A stretch of 32,252 nucleotides of DNA, from positions 1-32,252 of the forward strand of contig JAMOQJ010000101.1 in the NCBI GenBank assembly GCA_027064065.1, written 5' to 3'. A program made the translations under genes and the position numbers. The notes beneath the pieces are model-generated. The model saw nothing but the letters and a program-made list of their open reading frames with translations, searched no databases and was not told the DNA's origin. Position 1 is the stretch's first letter. Each line of letters starts with the position of its first letter. Below, piece after piece: positions 9,030 through 19,052 of this stretch. The stretch comes from Desulfurellales bacterium. Its GTDB lineage: Bacteria; Campylobacterota_A; Desulfurellia; Desulfurellales; Hippeaceae.

Positions 9030-12000
9030 TACAAAGCGGTATTTTTGCTTATAATCTACTCAAAAAGCCTACATCAAAGATAATTTTGTTAAAGGATAAT
9101 CTCGAAATAGATGAGCTGTATTATTCCTTAGAATTTTTTAAAGATTTTTTGGGTATTGACTGCTCAATAGAGCGATTTTATTCATATGAAATACCGCCTG
9201 TTTCTTCCATCCCGCCGTCTTCTTGTATTGTTGCCGACAGAATCAAAGCCATACGTTCCTTAATAGATGATAAACTTTCTATTTTTTTGACCAATATTAA
9301 TGCTGTTTTGCAGCCTGTTATATCCGAAGAAGAGTTTTTTGACAAATTTGAGACAATAAATGTCGGTGGCAGTTTTGATGTAATGAAATTTGCCGAAAGA
9401 CTTGTAGAGCTAAGGTATGAAAGAAAAGATTTTGTGGAAGATGTGGGCGATTTTGCAAAAAGAGGTTCGATTTTTGACGTATTTTCTCCGTTTTACGATA
9501 AGCCTTTGAGAATAGAATTTTTTGATGATGAAATAGAGAGCATAAAATTGTTCTATCTTGCAAACAATAAAACATACAAGACATTAAATTCCTGTGAAAT
9601 ATTGCCGGCCAAAGAATACGATTACGAAGAGGATAACTATGGATATGCCAATCTAAAAAATGGCAAACATTATTCTTTTTTGGTCGATTACGATAATGTC
9701 AAAAAGCTCTCTGTTTATAGGGATTTTAAAGATGATTTTGTAGATAGTATATTTGAAGGCCTGGATTTTTATAAAAAAACATACTCTCTTGAGCTTTTTT
9801 TATCAAGGGATAGATTTGATAAATTTTTATCACGTTCAAAGATATATGACGATGAACTGTTGTTGTCTTGTGATGTGTTGTTTGCGGATAATGCTTCTAT
9901 AGATGAAAAGATTGCGAAAATGGAAGAAATATCAAAAAGCAATAAGGTTGTAATTGCGTGTGCTTCAAAGATAAGGCTTGAAAGGGTTGGAAGATATTTA
10001 GGTGAAAAGGGCGTTAAGTTTCTGTATGATTGCAGCAAAGTAAAGAAAGGCATATGTTTATCGGATAAATTTTTAAAAAAAGGTTTTTTTGATAAAGATA
10101 ATCATATTGCCTTTGTAAGTTTTGAAGATTTATTTGGGAAATCCGTTCAAAGAAATCGCAAGATAGGTAGGGCAAAGCAAAAAACATTTATACAAAACAG
10201 CAAGGTTGTACATAAAAAATACGGTATAGGCATATATAAAGGCATAAAAAAGATGGATATAGACGGCGAACTAAATGATTTTATAGAAATAGAATATACC
10301 AACAACGATAGATTGTATGTGCCGGTCTACGGCGTTGATAATGTATTTGAATATCACGGCGATGGAGAATTAAGCAGTCTAAATTCATCCAAATGGAAAA
10401 CTACTCAAGATAATATAAAAAAATCGATAAAAAAGATATTAACAGAGCTTGTCAATACCTACGCAAAACGACAGCTTGCAAAAAGGGAGCCTTTCGTTGT
10501 AGATAGCTTAGAGTATAAGGAATTTGAAGCTACTTTTGAATACGAAGAAACAAGAGACCAAGCCCAAGCTATAGAAGATATAAAAAAAGATATGCAAAGC
10601 AACAGGCCTATGGATAGGCTTGTGTGTGGCGATGTCTCGTTTGGAAAAACAGAAGTAGCAATGAGGGCGTGCGCTATTTCGGTGTTTAATGCAAAACAGG
10701 CGGTATTTATGGCGCCCACCACTGTTTTATCCATTCAGCATTACAATACTTTAGTCGAAAGATTTAAGGAATTTCCCGTAAATATAGCCTTGTTAAACAG
10801 ATTTAGCACAAATAAAGAGCGAGAGGATATCATCAAGGGCTTAAAGAATTCTACTATTGATATACTTGTATCCACGCATTCGGTATATTCGGATAAGATA
10901 GAGTTTGCAAACTTGGGTTTGGTTGTTATAGATGAAGAACAGCGCTTTGGTGTTAAGGTTAAAGAGCATTTAAAAGAAAGATATCCTTCTGTAGATATGT
11001 TGTATTTGAGCGCTACACCCATACCAAGAACGCTCAATATGGCTTTAAACGGTATTTTTGATATTAGCGTTATTAAAACACCGCCACTTGAAAGAAAGCC
11101 TATAGAAACGTTTGTGTTGAAAAGAAAACACTCTGTCATCAGGGATGCCATATTAAAGGAGTTGTCGAGAAACGGTAGCGTATATTTTGTGCATAACAAT
11201 ATAGAAACCATAGAAAATATTAAAAATGAACTGGATTCATTGTTGCCTTTTGCAAAGAAGGCTATAGTGCATGCAAAGATGAAAAAGAAACAGATAAAGG
11301 AAACGTTGGATAATTTCAATAAAGGTATGTTTGATATACTGATAGCAACATCAATAATAGAATCGGGTCTTGATATAAAAAACGTCAATACGATTATAAT
11401 AGATAATGCCGAAAGATTCGGTTTAGCCGATTTATATCAGTTGCGCGGAAGGGTAGGAAGAGGCGACAGGGTTGCCTATGCCTATCTTTTAAGAGGGAAT
11501 AATATTACTGACGATGCTAAAAAAAGGTTATATTTTATGAAAGAGTTTGTTGAAAGAGGTGTAGGATTTAATTTGGCGCTTAAGGATATGGAGATAAGAG
11601 GCGGAGGAAATATTTTAGGAAAAGACCAAGCCGGAAAAATAAAATCCATAGGTTTTGAAACATATTCTTCTTTAATAGAAGAAGCTATAAGTGAAATAAA
11701 AAATGAACCTGTAGAAAGAGATGTTGAGATTAAATGTTCCTTTAGTGCATATATAGATGATGAGTTTGCTAATCAGGACGATAAGTTTGCTATATATAAA
11801 ATGATATATTCAGCAAGAACAAATGAAGAGTTGGAAATGGTTGAATCTGATATAGAAAGTGCATTCGGCACGCTACCGAAAGAAGCAAAGAACCTTCTTT
11901 TTATTGCCTACCTTAAGATAGCGGCAAAAAAGGCTTTTGTTAAGTCATTATCAATATCGCAAAAAGGTGTAATGATGGAATTTTATGTCGATGCAAAAAT

Positions 12001-12142
12001 AGATACAGATAAATTGATAAAGGTTATAGAAGAAAATGGAGGACGATTTGTTTCTGAATTTAGCGTGTTTTTTGATAAGTTGGGAAATGATTTTAAAGAT
12101 ATATACAATAAACTTAAAAATATCTTGCACCGTATAGTATAA
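9026..12142 (+). CDS. mfd: Transcription-repair coupling factor
   Basis: Mfd displaces RNA polymerase stalled at DNA lesions and recruits UvrA. The 1038-residue protein is slightly short of the E. coli 1148. It has an N-terminal UvrB-like module ([20 protein letters not shown]), the RNA-polymerase-interacting domain ([16 protein letters not shown], near 390), a RecG-like motor with Walker A G535-D-V-S-F-G-K-T542, [16 protein letters not shown] and QLRGRVGRG, and the C-terminal TRCF domain. Walker A reads GDVSFGKT where GDVGYGKT is usual; the Lys and Thr that hold ATP are intact. Translation begins at GTG overlapping the rlpA stop (GTGA). Confidence 0.97.
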   Translation: MIQSGIFAYNLLKKPTSKIILLKDNLEIDELYYSLEFFKDFLGIDCSIERFYSYEIPPVSSIPPSSCIVADRIKAIRSLIDDKLSIFLTNINAVLQPVISEEEFFDKFETINVGGSFDVMKFAERLVELRYERKDFVEDVGDFAKRGSIFDVFSPFYDKPLRIEFFDDEIESIKLFYLANNKTYKTLNSCEILPAKEYDYEEDNYGYANLKNGKHYSFLVDYDNVKKLSVYRDFKDDFVDSIFEGLDFYKKTYSLELFLSRDRFDKFLSRSKIYDDELLLSCDVLFADNASIDEKIAKMEEISKSNKVVIACASKIRLERVGRYLGEKGVKFLYDCSKVKKGICLSDKFLKKGFFDKDNHIAFVSFEDLFGKSVQRNRKIGRAKQKTFIQNSKVVHKKYGIGIYKGIKKMDIDGELNDFIEIEYTNNDRLYVPVYGVDNVFEYHGDGELSSLNSSKWKTTQDNIKKSIKKILTELVNTYAKRQLAKREPFVVDSLEYKEFEATFEYEETRDQAQAIEDIKKDMQSNRPMDRLVCGDVSFGKTEVAMRACAISVFNAKQAVFMAPTTVLSIQHYNTLVERFKEFPVNIALLNRFSTNKEREDIIKGLKNSTIDILVSTHSVYSDKIEFANLGLVVIDEEQRFGVKVKEHLKERYPSVDMLYLSATPIPRTLNMALNGIFDISVIKTPPLERKPIETFVLKRKHSVIRDAILKELSRNGSVYFVHNNIETIENIKNELDSLLPFAKKAIVHAKMKKKQIKETLDNFNKGMFDILIATSIIESGLDIKNVNTIIIDNAERFGLADLYQLRGRVGRGDRVAYAYLLRGNNITDDAKKRLYFMKEFVERGVGFNLALKDMEIRGGGNILGKDQAGKIKSIGFETYSSLIEEAISEIKNEPVERDVEIKCSFSAYIDDEFANQDDKFAIYKMIYSARTNEELEMVESDIESAFGTLPKEAKNLLFIAYLKIAAKKAFVKSLSISQKGVMMEFYVDAKIDTDKLIKVIEENGGRFVSEFSVFFDKLGNDFKDIYNKLKNILHRIV

Positions 12143-12154
12143 TTTTAGTATAGT
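12125..12154 (+). promoter_or_regulatory. Candidate promoter before the SurA-like gene
   Basis: TTGCAC (12125-12130) and TATAGT (12149-12154) are spaced 18 bp. The -35 lies in the last codons of mfd. A start near 12161 would give a short leader containing the AGGGGG ribosome binding site at 12171-12176. The -10 is good (5 of 6), the -35 is poor (3 of 6). Confidence 0.33.
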
Positions 12155-12183
12155 GTTTAAAGACTTTGTTAGGGGGTCTTGTA

Positions 12184-13047
12184 ATGAAGAAACTTTTTTT
12201 GTTTATCATTTTTTTTAGTGTTTTTGCGATACAGCAAGTTTTTGCACAACAGGTAGTAGACAGGATAGTGGCAACAGTTGAGGATGTTCCTATAACGGCT
12301 TACGAGCTTACGAATATAGCAGGTTTTTATAATGCCAAAACGCCTCAAGAATTATTAAGCTTAGTGGTTGATGATTACGTTATTGTGCACTATGCAAAAA
12401 GCTTGGGTATAAATGTGAGCGATGAAGATGTAGATAAGACTATAGAAGGATTTGCAGAAAAAAACAATATGCCAAAGGATAAGTTTTTGAGCAAGGTTAA
12501 AGAAAGTGGCGTTGATATGGATTACTACTTCAAAGGAGTGAAATTGCAGATTTACAAACAGAAATTTGCAACGAAAATGTTTGCATCAAGTATAAAAATT
12601 TCCGATGAAGATATAGATAGGTATTACGTTTTGCATAAAAATGAGCTAAATCCCGGTGTTGTGCTGATATTGAGCATTATATCTACAAAAGACAAAAAAA
12701 CTGCAAAGATAGTTTATAAGGGATTGTCCAACGGAGCTGATTTTGATAAATTAAAGCAGCAATTTTCTTTGGATAAAGAAAAAGAAAGAGCTATACCTAT
12801 ATCTGCTTTCAATAAAGACATAAAAGATAAACTGCTTCAACTGAAAAAAGGAGAGTATAGCAATATTATAGAAACAAACGGAAAATTTTATATAATAAAA
12901 TTAATAGATAAAAAAGATGCTGCAAGTGATATGGAATTGATACGTAAACATATAAGAAATATTTTATTTGCCAAAAAGATGGAATCTAAATTGGACAGTT
13001 GGTTAAGAATGGTTAAGGCAAGAACAGATATAGAGATTTTTGAATGA
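12184..13047 (+). CDS. SurA/PpiC-like periplasmic chaperone
   Basis: The start is set at ATG 12184 because AGGGGG lies 7 nt before it and it gives a clean signal peptide (MKKLFLFIIFFSVFAIQQ, cleavage after FA); a TTG at 12166 in frame precedes the ribosome binding site. The 287-residue product then reads QVVDRIVATVEDVPITAYEL, the hallmark of SurA N-domains. A helical region and a degenerate parvulin-like domain (about 155-255, ending KGEYSNIIETNGKFYIIKL) follow. SurA-type proteins escort outer-membrane proteins such as LptD, also encoded in this window. Whether the parvulin domain is catalytic is unclear. Its position after mfd and before an rqcP-like gene parallels mfd-PpiC-S4 gene orders in other bacteria. 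Confidence 0.85.
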   Translation: MKKLFLFIIFFSVFAIQQVFAQQVVDRIVATVEDVPITAYELTNIAGFYNAKTPQELLSLVVDDYVIVHYAKSLGINVSDEDVDKTIEGFAEKNNMPKDKFLSKVKESGVDMDYYFKGVKLQIYKQKFATKMFASSIKISDEDIDRYYVLHKNELNPGVVLILSIISTKDKKTAKIVYKGLSNGADFDKLKQQFSLDKEKERAIPISAFNKDIKDKLLQLKKGEYSNIIETNGKFYIIKLIDKKDAASDMELIRKHIRNILFAKKMESKLDSWLRMVKARTDIEIFE

Positions 13048-13307
13048 GATTAGACCAGTATTTAAAGGAATCAAGAATAATAAAAAGAAGAACACAAGCA
13101 AAACAGATGTGTGATGATGGGTTTGTTTATATTGGTAAAAAGAAAGCTAAAGCTTCATATGATGTAAAGGTCGGAGATGAGTTGGAGATATTTTTTAAGC
13201 AAAAAAAGGTTAAATACAGGGTTGTTGATATACCAAAAAAAGGAACCCCTAAAAATATAGCGAATGAGTTTTATGAGGTGTTAGATGAATCCTATTACGA
13301 GCAATAA
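13044..13307 (+). CDS. S4-domain RNA-binding protein, RqcP/Hsp15-like
   Basis: An 87-residue protein made almost entirely of an S4 domain (MRLDQYLKESRIIKRRTQAK, then KAKASYDVKVGDELEI). Length and sequence closely resemble Bacillus RqcP (YabO), which binds the stalled 50S subunit and helps RqcH add alanine tails to nascent chains; E. coli Hsp15 is a longer relative. The resemblance is from memory of the family, so rqcP is a strong suggestion rather than proven. It begins at an ATGA overlap with the SurA-like gene. The C-terminal 23 bp overlap the pdxA start. Confidence 0.85.
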   Translation: MRLDQYLKESRIIKRRTQAKQMCDDGFVYIGKKKAKASYDVKVGDELEIFFKQKKVKYRVVDIPKKGTPKNIANEFYEVLDESYYEQ

Positions 13308-14310
13308 GCCGATAATAGGCGTAAGTATGGGTGATCCGTCGGGTGTAGGTCCTGAGATTATAATAAAGCATATGGTTTACGAAAGCACGACAAAAGACAG
13401 AATAGTTATATTTGGATGTAGAGACGTATTTGAATATTATTTGGATATGTTTAATATAGCTATACCTATAAATAATATAAGCAGTGAAGACAAGATACGC
13501 GAAGAATTTCATGAAGGTGAAATGAATATAATAGAAGTCGGTAAATTTAACGTAAAAGATATTGAGCTTGGCAAGGTTAATAAGCATTCAGGAAAAATTG
13601 CCTTTGAATCGGCTCTACAGACAATAAATGCGGCAATAAACGGCAAGATAGATGCTGTTGTTACTGCACCGTTCAATAAAGAAGCCATAAACTTGGCTGG
13701 TTATAATTATATAGGGCATACGGAGCTTTTGGCTGAAAAAACAAATACAAAAGATTATGTTATGATGCTTGCTGCTAAGCGCTTTAGGGTCGCTTTGGTT
13801 ACTACGCATATTTCTTTAAAAGAAGTTCCTGATATGATAACAAAGGATAGAGTTCTAAAGACTATAAAGATTGTAGATAACGATTTAAGGAAGTGGTTTG
13901 GTATAGAAAAACCAAAGATTGCAGTCAGTGCTTTGAATCCGCATAATTCCGAAGGTGGTCTTATGGGTGATGAAGAACAGCGTGAAATCATACCTGCAAT
14001 AAAAGAGGCAAAAAGGCTTGGTATAGATGTGCATGGAAGCTTTTCGGCGGATACGTTATTTATAAAGGAAAAAAGAGGTAAATACGATTGCTATATAGCT
14101 ATGTATCACGACCAGGGTCTTGTGCCTTTGAAGGCTTTATATTTTGATAGCAGTGTTAATATAACCTTAGGAATTCCTATAATAAGAACATCTCCTGACC
14201 ACGGTACTGCTTTTGATATAGTGGGTCAATTCAAGGCTGACCATAGAAGTCTAACCGAAGCTATAAGGCAGGCTCACAGAATGGCTAGATGGAAGCAAAA
14301 AAATCATTAG
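13285..14310 (+). CDS. pdxA: 4-hydroxythreonine-4-phosphate dehydrogenase
   Basis: PdxA oxidises 4-phosphohydroxy-threonine in pyridoxal 5'-phosphate synthesis, the DXP-dependent route, which supplies the cofactor of GlyA. The 341-residue protein carries MGDPSGVGPEI at the N-terminus, VTAPFNKEA, GHTELLA with metal ligand His145, ALNPHNSEGG and AMYHDQGLVPLK with the other two metal histidines, and TSPDHGTAFDI. The start is ATG 13285, with GAGGTG 7 nt before it, inside the preceding S4 gene. The 3' end overlaps rsmA by 22 bp. Confidence 0.96.
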   Translation: MNPITSNKPIIGVSMGDPSGVGPEIIIKHMVYESTTKDRIVIFGCRDVFEYYLDMFNIAIPINNISSEDKIREEFHEGEMNIIEVGKFNVKDIELGKVNKHSGKIAFESALQTINAAINGKIDAVVTAPFNKEAINLAGYNYIGHTELLAEKTNTKDYVMMLAAKRFRVALVTTHISLKEVPDMITKDRVLKTIKIVDNDLRKWFGIEKPKIAVSALNPHNSEGGLMGDEEQREIIPAIKEAKRLGIDVHGSFSADTLFIKEKRGKYDCYIAMYHDQGLVPLKALYFDSSVNITLGIPIIRTSPDHGTAFDIVGQFKADHRSLTEAIRQAHRMARWKQKNH

Positions 14311-15041
14311 GGCAACATTTTCTTGTAGATGATGGTGTCCTTAATAGAATAAAAAAAGAGCTTGAAGGTTCTGAATTTATAGTAGAAATAGGGGGTGGAA
14401 AAGGAGCGTTAACGAGAAAAATTTTAGAGCTTAATGTTCCGCTCTTGGTTGTAGAGTTAGATAGCAAATTGTGCATGTTTTTAGAGGATACGTTTGGTGG
14501 GCGCGATAATTTTTCTATAGTTAATCAAGATGCTTCTTTTTTTAAATTAGAAAGGCGCTCTACTATTGTAGGGAATTTGCCATATAACGTGTCCAAAAAG
14601 ATAATAAAAAATATGGCTTTTCAAAAAGATAAAATAGAAAAAATGGTTTTTATGGTTCAAAAAGAGGTAGCAAACAGTATTATCGCGGATGTGAATACTA
14701 AGGAGTATTCTAAATTTAGTGTTTTGGTTCAATTGTTTTTTAAGGTTAGAAAGCTTTTTAACGTAGGAAAAGGTGCATTTAGTCCGCCACCAAAAGTGGA
14801 ATCCAGCGTTGTAGAGTTTGTGCCGTATGAAAAAAATATTCTAAATATAGACAAAATAGATAAAACATTTTTCAGTTTTTTAAATGAATTATTTCAATTT
14901 CCGAGAAAAACCGTTAAGAACAACATAAAACACTTAATAAAAAATAATTTAAATAGAACTGAACATTTCTTTTCAAGAAGGCCAAGAGAACTTTCCATAG
15001 AAGAAATGTATCAACTATATAGGGAAGTGTATCATGAATGA
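14289..15041 (+). CDS. rsmA: 16S rRNA dimethyladenosine transferase
   Basis: RsmA (KsgA) dimethylates two adjacent adenosines in helix 45 of 16S rRNA late in 30S assembly. The 250-residue protein starts MEAKKSLGQHFLVDD, has the SAM-binding loop EIGGGKGALT near 33, and the catalytic N96-L-P-Y99 motif in IVGNLPYNVSKKII. FSPPPKVESSVVEF near 160 is typical of the family. It is a little short at the C-terminus (E. coli 273). pdxA-ksgA adjacency is known from E. coli. It overlaps pdxA and the RNase J gene. Confidence 0.95.
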   Translation: MEAKKSLGQHFLVDDGVLNRIKKELEGSEFIVEIGGGKGALTRKILELNVPLLVVELDSKLCMFLEDTFGGRDNFSIVNQDASFFKLERRSTIVGNLPYNVSKKIIKNMAFQKDKIEKMVFMVQKEVANSIIADVNTKEYSKFSVLVQLFFKVRKLFNVGKGAFSPPPKVESSVVEFVPYEKNILNIDKIDKTFFSFLNELFQFPRKTVKNNIKHLIKNNLNRTEHFFSRRPRELSIEEMYQLYREVYHE

Positions 15042-16689
15042 ATATGTAAGGATAGTAGCTTTGGGAGGATTAGGAGAGGTCGGCATCAACTCTACCGTCT
15101 TTGAAACGGAAAACGATATTGTTTTGCTTGATGCAGGCTTAATGTTTCCCGAAGAGGATATGCTCGGAGTAGATATAGTTATTCCAGATTTTAGCTATAT
15201 CTACGATAACGAGGAAAAATTTAGAGCGCTTGTTTTGACTCACGCTCATGAAGACCACGTTGGTGCGATTCCATATCTTTTGCAAAACGTCAACGTTCCT
15301 ATCTATGGAACAAAACTTACTTTAGGGCTTGTAAAGGAAAAGTTGAGGGAATTCAAGCTTGATAATATTGAGATGCACGAAATACATCCGCGTGAAAAGT
15401 TCTCAATAGGGGATTTTGAGTTTGAACCGATAAGGACGACACACTCTATAGTAGACGGTGTCGGTTTTGCCATAAGTAGCAGTGTGGGAACTATTATACA
15501 TACCGGAGATTTTAAGATAGATCAAACGCCTGTAGACGGCAATCCGTTTGATTTGCTTAAGTTTTCCGAATATGGCTCTAAAGGTGTTCGGCTTTTGATG
15601 AGTGATAGCACAAATGCAAATGTTGACGGTTTTACAGGTTCTGAGAAAAATATAAAAGAGGCATTATCATCTATATTTACATCTGCAAAAGGAAGGATTT
15701 TGCTTGTTACCTTTGCATCAAATATCCATAGAATACAGCAGGTAATAAATACGGCTATAGAATCCAAAAGGAAGGTTTGCATAACGGGAAAAAGTATGAT
15801 TCAAAACGCTACAATATCAAGGCAGTTGGGTTTTTTAAATGTAGATGACAGCATATTAATAAACGAAAGTGAGATAGGTAATTATCCTGATAATGAAATT
15901 GTTATTGTAACAACAGGCTCTCAAGGTGAGCCTATGAGCGGTTTATCGAGGATTGCATTGGGTGAGCACAAAAGGATAAAGATTAAATCAACTGATACGG
16001 TCGTAATATCTGCAAAGGCGATACCGGGTAACGAACGCGCAATACTTAAGGTTATTAATTCTTTAACAAAGAAAGGCGCTAATGTCTTTTATGAAGGCAA
16101 CTCAAATGTTCATGTATCGGGACATGCATCGCAGGAAGAGTTAAAACTGATGATTAATATGGTAAGGCCCGAATATTTTGTACCTGTTCACGGTGAATAT
16201 ATGATGAGAAGACAGCATGCAAAGATAGCGGAAATGTTGGGTATAGATTCCAAAAAGATATTCAATATGGATAACGGCGAGGTATTGGAATTAAGAAAAA
16301 AAAGCGCAAAGATTATCGGCTCTGTCAGAACAGGACGCGTTTTTGTCGATGGGAAAGGCGTGGGCGATATAGAAGATTTGGTTTTAAGAGATAGAATGAG
16401 GCTTTCCACTGATGGCTTTGTGGTGATAGTTGTTTTGGTTAATAATACAACGGGCGAACTGATAAGCGACCCTGAGATTATTACAAAAGGCTTGCTGTAT
16501 GAAGAAAAATCTCAAAAACTGTTACACGAAGCAACAATGATGATTAGAAATCTAATTAATCAAAGCGACATTAATATGAAAACAGACGCGTATGAGATAA
16601 AGAAAAAAATCAGGAAGGCTATGAATAAATTCCTATACAAAAAACTTATGAGGAATCCAATGGTTCTTCCCATTATAATGGAAGTATGA
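15034..16689 (+). CDS. rnj: Ribonuclease J
   Basis: RNase J is a metallo-beta-lactamase/beta-CASP nuclease with 5' exonuclease and endonuclease activity on mRNA and rRNA. The 551 residues cover the full family length. It shows GGLGEVGIN at the N-terminus, H70-x-H72-x-D74-H75 (THAHEDHVGA) for two zinc ions, HTGDFKID, SDSTNANVDGFTGSE, the beta-CASP motif FASNIHRIQQ, VHVSGHAS and FVPVHGEYMMR, then a C-terminal domain (from about 450). The long Lys-rich N-terminal extension of Helicobacter RNase J is missing. It overlaps rsmA by 8 bp and ftsK by 4 bp. Confidence 0.95.
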   Translation: MNEYVRIVALGGLGEVGINSTVFETENDIVLLDAGLMFPEEDMLGVDIVIPDFSYIYDNEEKFRALVLTHAHEDHVGAIPYLLQNVNVPIYGTKLTLGLVKEKLREFKLDNIEMHEIHPREKFSIGDFEFEPIRTTHSIVDGVGFAISSSVGTIIHTGDFKIDQTPVDGNPFDLLKFSEYGSKGVRLLMSDSTNANVDGFTGSEKNIKEALSSIFTSAKGRILLVTFASNIHRIQQVINTAIESKRKVCITGKSMIQNATISRQLGFLNVDDSILINESEIGNYPDNEIVIVTTGSQGEPMSGLSRIALGEHKRIKIKSTDTVVISAKAIPGNERAILKVINSLTKKGANVFYEGNSNVHVSGHASQEELKLMINMVRPEYFVPVHGEYMMRRQHAKIAEMLGIDSKKIFNMDNGEVLELRKKSAKIIGSVRTGRVFVDGKGVGDIEDLVLRDRMRLSTDGFVVIVVLVNNTTGELISDPEIITKGLLYEEKSQKLLHEATMMIRNLINQSDINMKTDAYEIKKKIRKAMNKFLYKKLMRNPMVLPIIMEV

Positions 16690-19034
16690 AAAAAATTAAA
16701 GTTTCTGATATTGTATTTATATTTTTATCCGTAATAGTATTTTTATCGCTTGTTTCTTACGATTTTAGGGATGTGTTTTATCCACACCTTCATATCAAAA
16801 ATATTATAGGTCTTTTGGGTGTATATATTTCTGGGTTTAGTTTAAATAGATTCGGACTGCTTGCATACTATATACCTATATTTTTGCTTTTTACACCGTT
16901 TTCCTACAATAAATCCAATGCAAAATTTGCAAGAGGCGTAATATTCGGTATTCTTGTTATGTTTTTTGGTGATATTATTCTATATGCAACATACGGAGCA
17001 AGTAGAGAACATCTTATTATGCATGGATACTTTTTATGCGGTGTGTTTGGATATATATTTGGTGATATGTTTAAGTATTTTTTGGGTAATGTCGGAATTT
17101 ATATAGTAATAGTACCGTTGTGGTTTGTCTCTCTCTATTTTAGCTTAATGGAATTCTTTTCTTTCTTGGTTAAGAAGATAGAAGACTATCAGCCTAAGGA
17201 TAAGAATAATGAGCTGAGAAAGACGGTGGCTTTCATTAAAAAAATTTTCAACAACAGGACAGAAGAAAGAAGCGATTTTAATCAACTTATCAAAGAGGAT
17301 AATGAAGAAAATATAGAAGCTAAACAGGATGATAGCGATGAAGTCCAAGCAAGTTTTAACATAGAGCATAAGGAAGAAGAAACAAAGAAAAACGACGAAC
17401 AAAGTATTGAAGAAAAAGAATTAAAAATTGAGAAAAATGAAGATAGTGGTGTAGAACAAGATGTTGCAGTAAAGGAAGATGTTTCACAATCCATATCTGT
17501 AGATACTACAAAAGAAGATAAAAATGAAAAATCGAACCATTTAGAACCAAAGCCGACTATAGATACAGAATTTATCGATAAGAAAGAAGAAAAAATAGAT
17601 TTAGATAAAAGCAAGATAAGGGAGAAAAACGACGAATATAAATTTCCATCCTTGGATTTATTAAGTGAGCCTATCAATATACAAACAGGTATCAAAGAAG
17701 ATGAGATATACCAAAGTGCAAAAACACTAAAAGAAAAACTTAAAAATTTCGGCGTAGACGGAGATGTTGTAAATGTAAAGCCTGGTCCTGTTGTAACCAT
17801 GTATGAATTTAGACCTAAATCAGGCATAAAGATAAGTAAGATATCCAATCTTTATAACGATTTGGCTATGGCGATGAAGGCAATGTCGGTTAGAATCATT
17901 GCTCCGATACCCGGCAAAGCCGTTGTAGGTATAGAGATATCCAATCAACATAGACAGACAGTATATATGAAGGATATTTTGCAATCCAAGACCTTTATGG
18001 AATCAAAATCAAAACTAACATTGGCTTTGGGTAAAGATATTGTTGGTAATGCCTTTGTTGCCGATTTGTCAAGGATGCCACATCTATTGATTGCTGGTGC
18101 TACAGGCTCTGGAAAGAGCGTTTCGGTTAATACGATGATATTGAGTATTCTTTATAAATCGACACCTAAGGATGTTAGATTTGTTATGATTGACCCTAAG
18201 ATGCTGGAATTATCTATTTATGACGGTATACCGCATATGCTTATGCCTGTTGTTGTCGACCCTAAAGAAGCAAGCGGTTCTTTGGCTGCTTTGGTTAGTG
18301 AGATGGAGACGCGATACAGGATGATGAGTGAAGTGGGAGTCAGGAATATTGATGGCTTCAATGAAAAGGCAAAAAGCGGAGCTATAGAGTATCCTGTTTT
18401 GCCGTATATTGTTGTTGTAATAGATGAGCTTGCCGATTTGATGATGGTTTCAGGCAAAAAGGTTGAAACACATATTGCACGCTTGGCTCAAATGGCGCGT
18501 GCTGCCGGTATTCATATGATTGTTGCAACTCAAAGGCCGAGTGTTGATGTGTTAACCGGTTTGATTAAGGCTAATTTTCCAGCAAGAATTTCGTTTAAGG
18601 TTTCATCAAAAATCGATTCAAGGACAATTCTCGATACTCAAGGTGCAGAAGCGCTATTGGGAAGAGGCGATATGTTATTTATGCAGCCTGGCAGCTCTGC
18701 TTTGGTTAGGATACATGGAGCATTTGTGAGTGATGATGAAATTAAAAATGTTACAGATTTTGTAAAATCTCAAGGTAGCCCGGAATACAACGAAGAGCTT
18801 ATTAACGCAACAAAAGAAGCAAGCGGCATTAGCGAAGATGACGATTTTGAGACAGATGAACTATTTGATGAAGCACTAAAGATAATAAAGGAAGGCGGAA
18901 ATCCGACAATTTCCTATATTCAAAGAAGGTTAAAAATAGGTTATAATAGGGCTGCAAGAATTATTGAACAAATGGAGAAAAAAGGTATACTATCAAAGCC
19001 TGACGAGAGAAACAAAAGAGAAATCCTAATTTAA
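16686..19034 (+). CDS. ftsK: DNA translocase FtsK
   Basis: FtsK pumps chromosome ends through the septum during division. The 782-residue protein has four to five N-terminal membrane helices (about 8-165), then a Glu/Lys/Asp-rich low-complexity linker (about 175-315), an alpha domain (KTLKEKLKNFGVDGDVVNVK), the RecA-like motor with Walker A GATGSGKS near 471 and Walker B VVVIDELADLMM near 577, and a C-terminal gamma winged helix (SYIQRRLKIGYNRAARIIE) that reads polarity sequences such as KOPS. The linker is shorter than in E. coli (1329 aa total). The start forms an ATGA overlap with the RNase J gene. Confidence 0.96.
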   Translation: MKKIKVSDIVFIFLSVIVFLSLVSYDFRDVFYPHLHIKNIIGLLGVYISGFSLNRFGLLAYYIPIFLLFTPFSYNKSNAKFARGVIFGILVMFFGDIILYATYGASREHLIMHGYFLCGVFGYIFGDMFKYFLGNVGIYIVIVPLWFVSLYFSLMEFFSFLVKKIEDYQPKDKNNELRKTVAFIKKIFNNRTEERSDFNQLIKEDNEENIEAKQDDSDEVQASFNIEHKEEETKKNDEQSIEEKELKIEKNEDSGVEQDVAVKEDVSQSISVDTTKEDKNEKSNHLEPKPTIDTEFIDKKEEKIDLDKSKIREKNDEYKFPSLDLLSEPINIQTGIKEDEIYQSAKTLKEKLKNFGVDGDVVNVKPGPVVTMYEFRPKSGIKISKISNLYNDLAMAMKAMSVRIIAPIPGKAVVGIEISNQHRQTVYMKDILQSKTFMESKSKLTLALGKDIVGNAFVADLSRMPHLLIAGATGSGKSVSVNTMILSILYKSTPKDVRFVMIDPKMLELSIYDGIPHMLMPVVVDPKEASGSLAALVSEMETRYRMMSEVGVRNIDGFNEKAKSGAIEYPVLPYIVVVIDELADLMMVSGKKVETHIARLAQMARAAGIHMIVATQRPSVDVLTGLIKANFPARISFKVSSKIDSRTILDTQGAEALLGRGDMLFMQPGSSALVRIHGAFVSDDEIKNVTDFVKSQGSPEYNEELINATKEASGISEDDDFETDELFDEALKIIKEGGNPTISYIQRRLKIGYNRAARIIEQMEKKGILSKPDERNKREILI

Positions 19035-19052
19035 GTGTCGGAGGTAGAATTT

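Noticed and set aside
10741-11388. 215-residue open frame on the minus strand inside mfd
   Set aside because: It lies wholly opposite conserved helicase motifs of mfd, its product is low-complexity (Ser/Ile/Phe-rich) and no ribosome binding site or promoter is evident. It is an antisense shadow.
12166-12183. TTG start for the SurA-like gene
   Set aside because: It lies upstream of the ribosome binding site at 12171-12176, and ATG 12184 gives a proper signal peptide.
17161-17640. Low-complexity Glu/Lys/Asp codon run as a repeat element
   Set aside because: It shows no periodic DNA repeat and is a normal disordered linker of FtsK.
17282-17848. 188-residue minus-strand open frame inside ftsK
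   Set aside because: It is the complement of the Glu/Lys-rich ftsK linker, which yields Ser/Phe runs without stops. Composition alone explains it.
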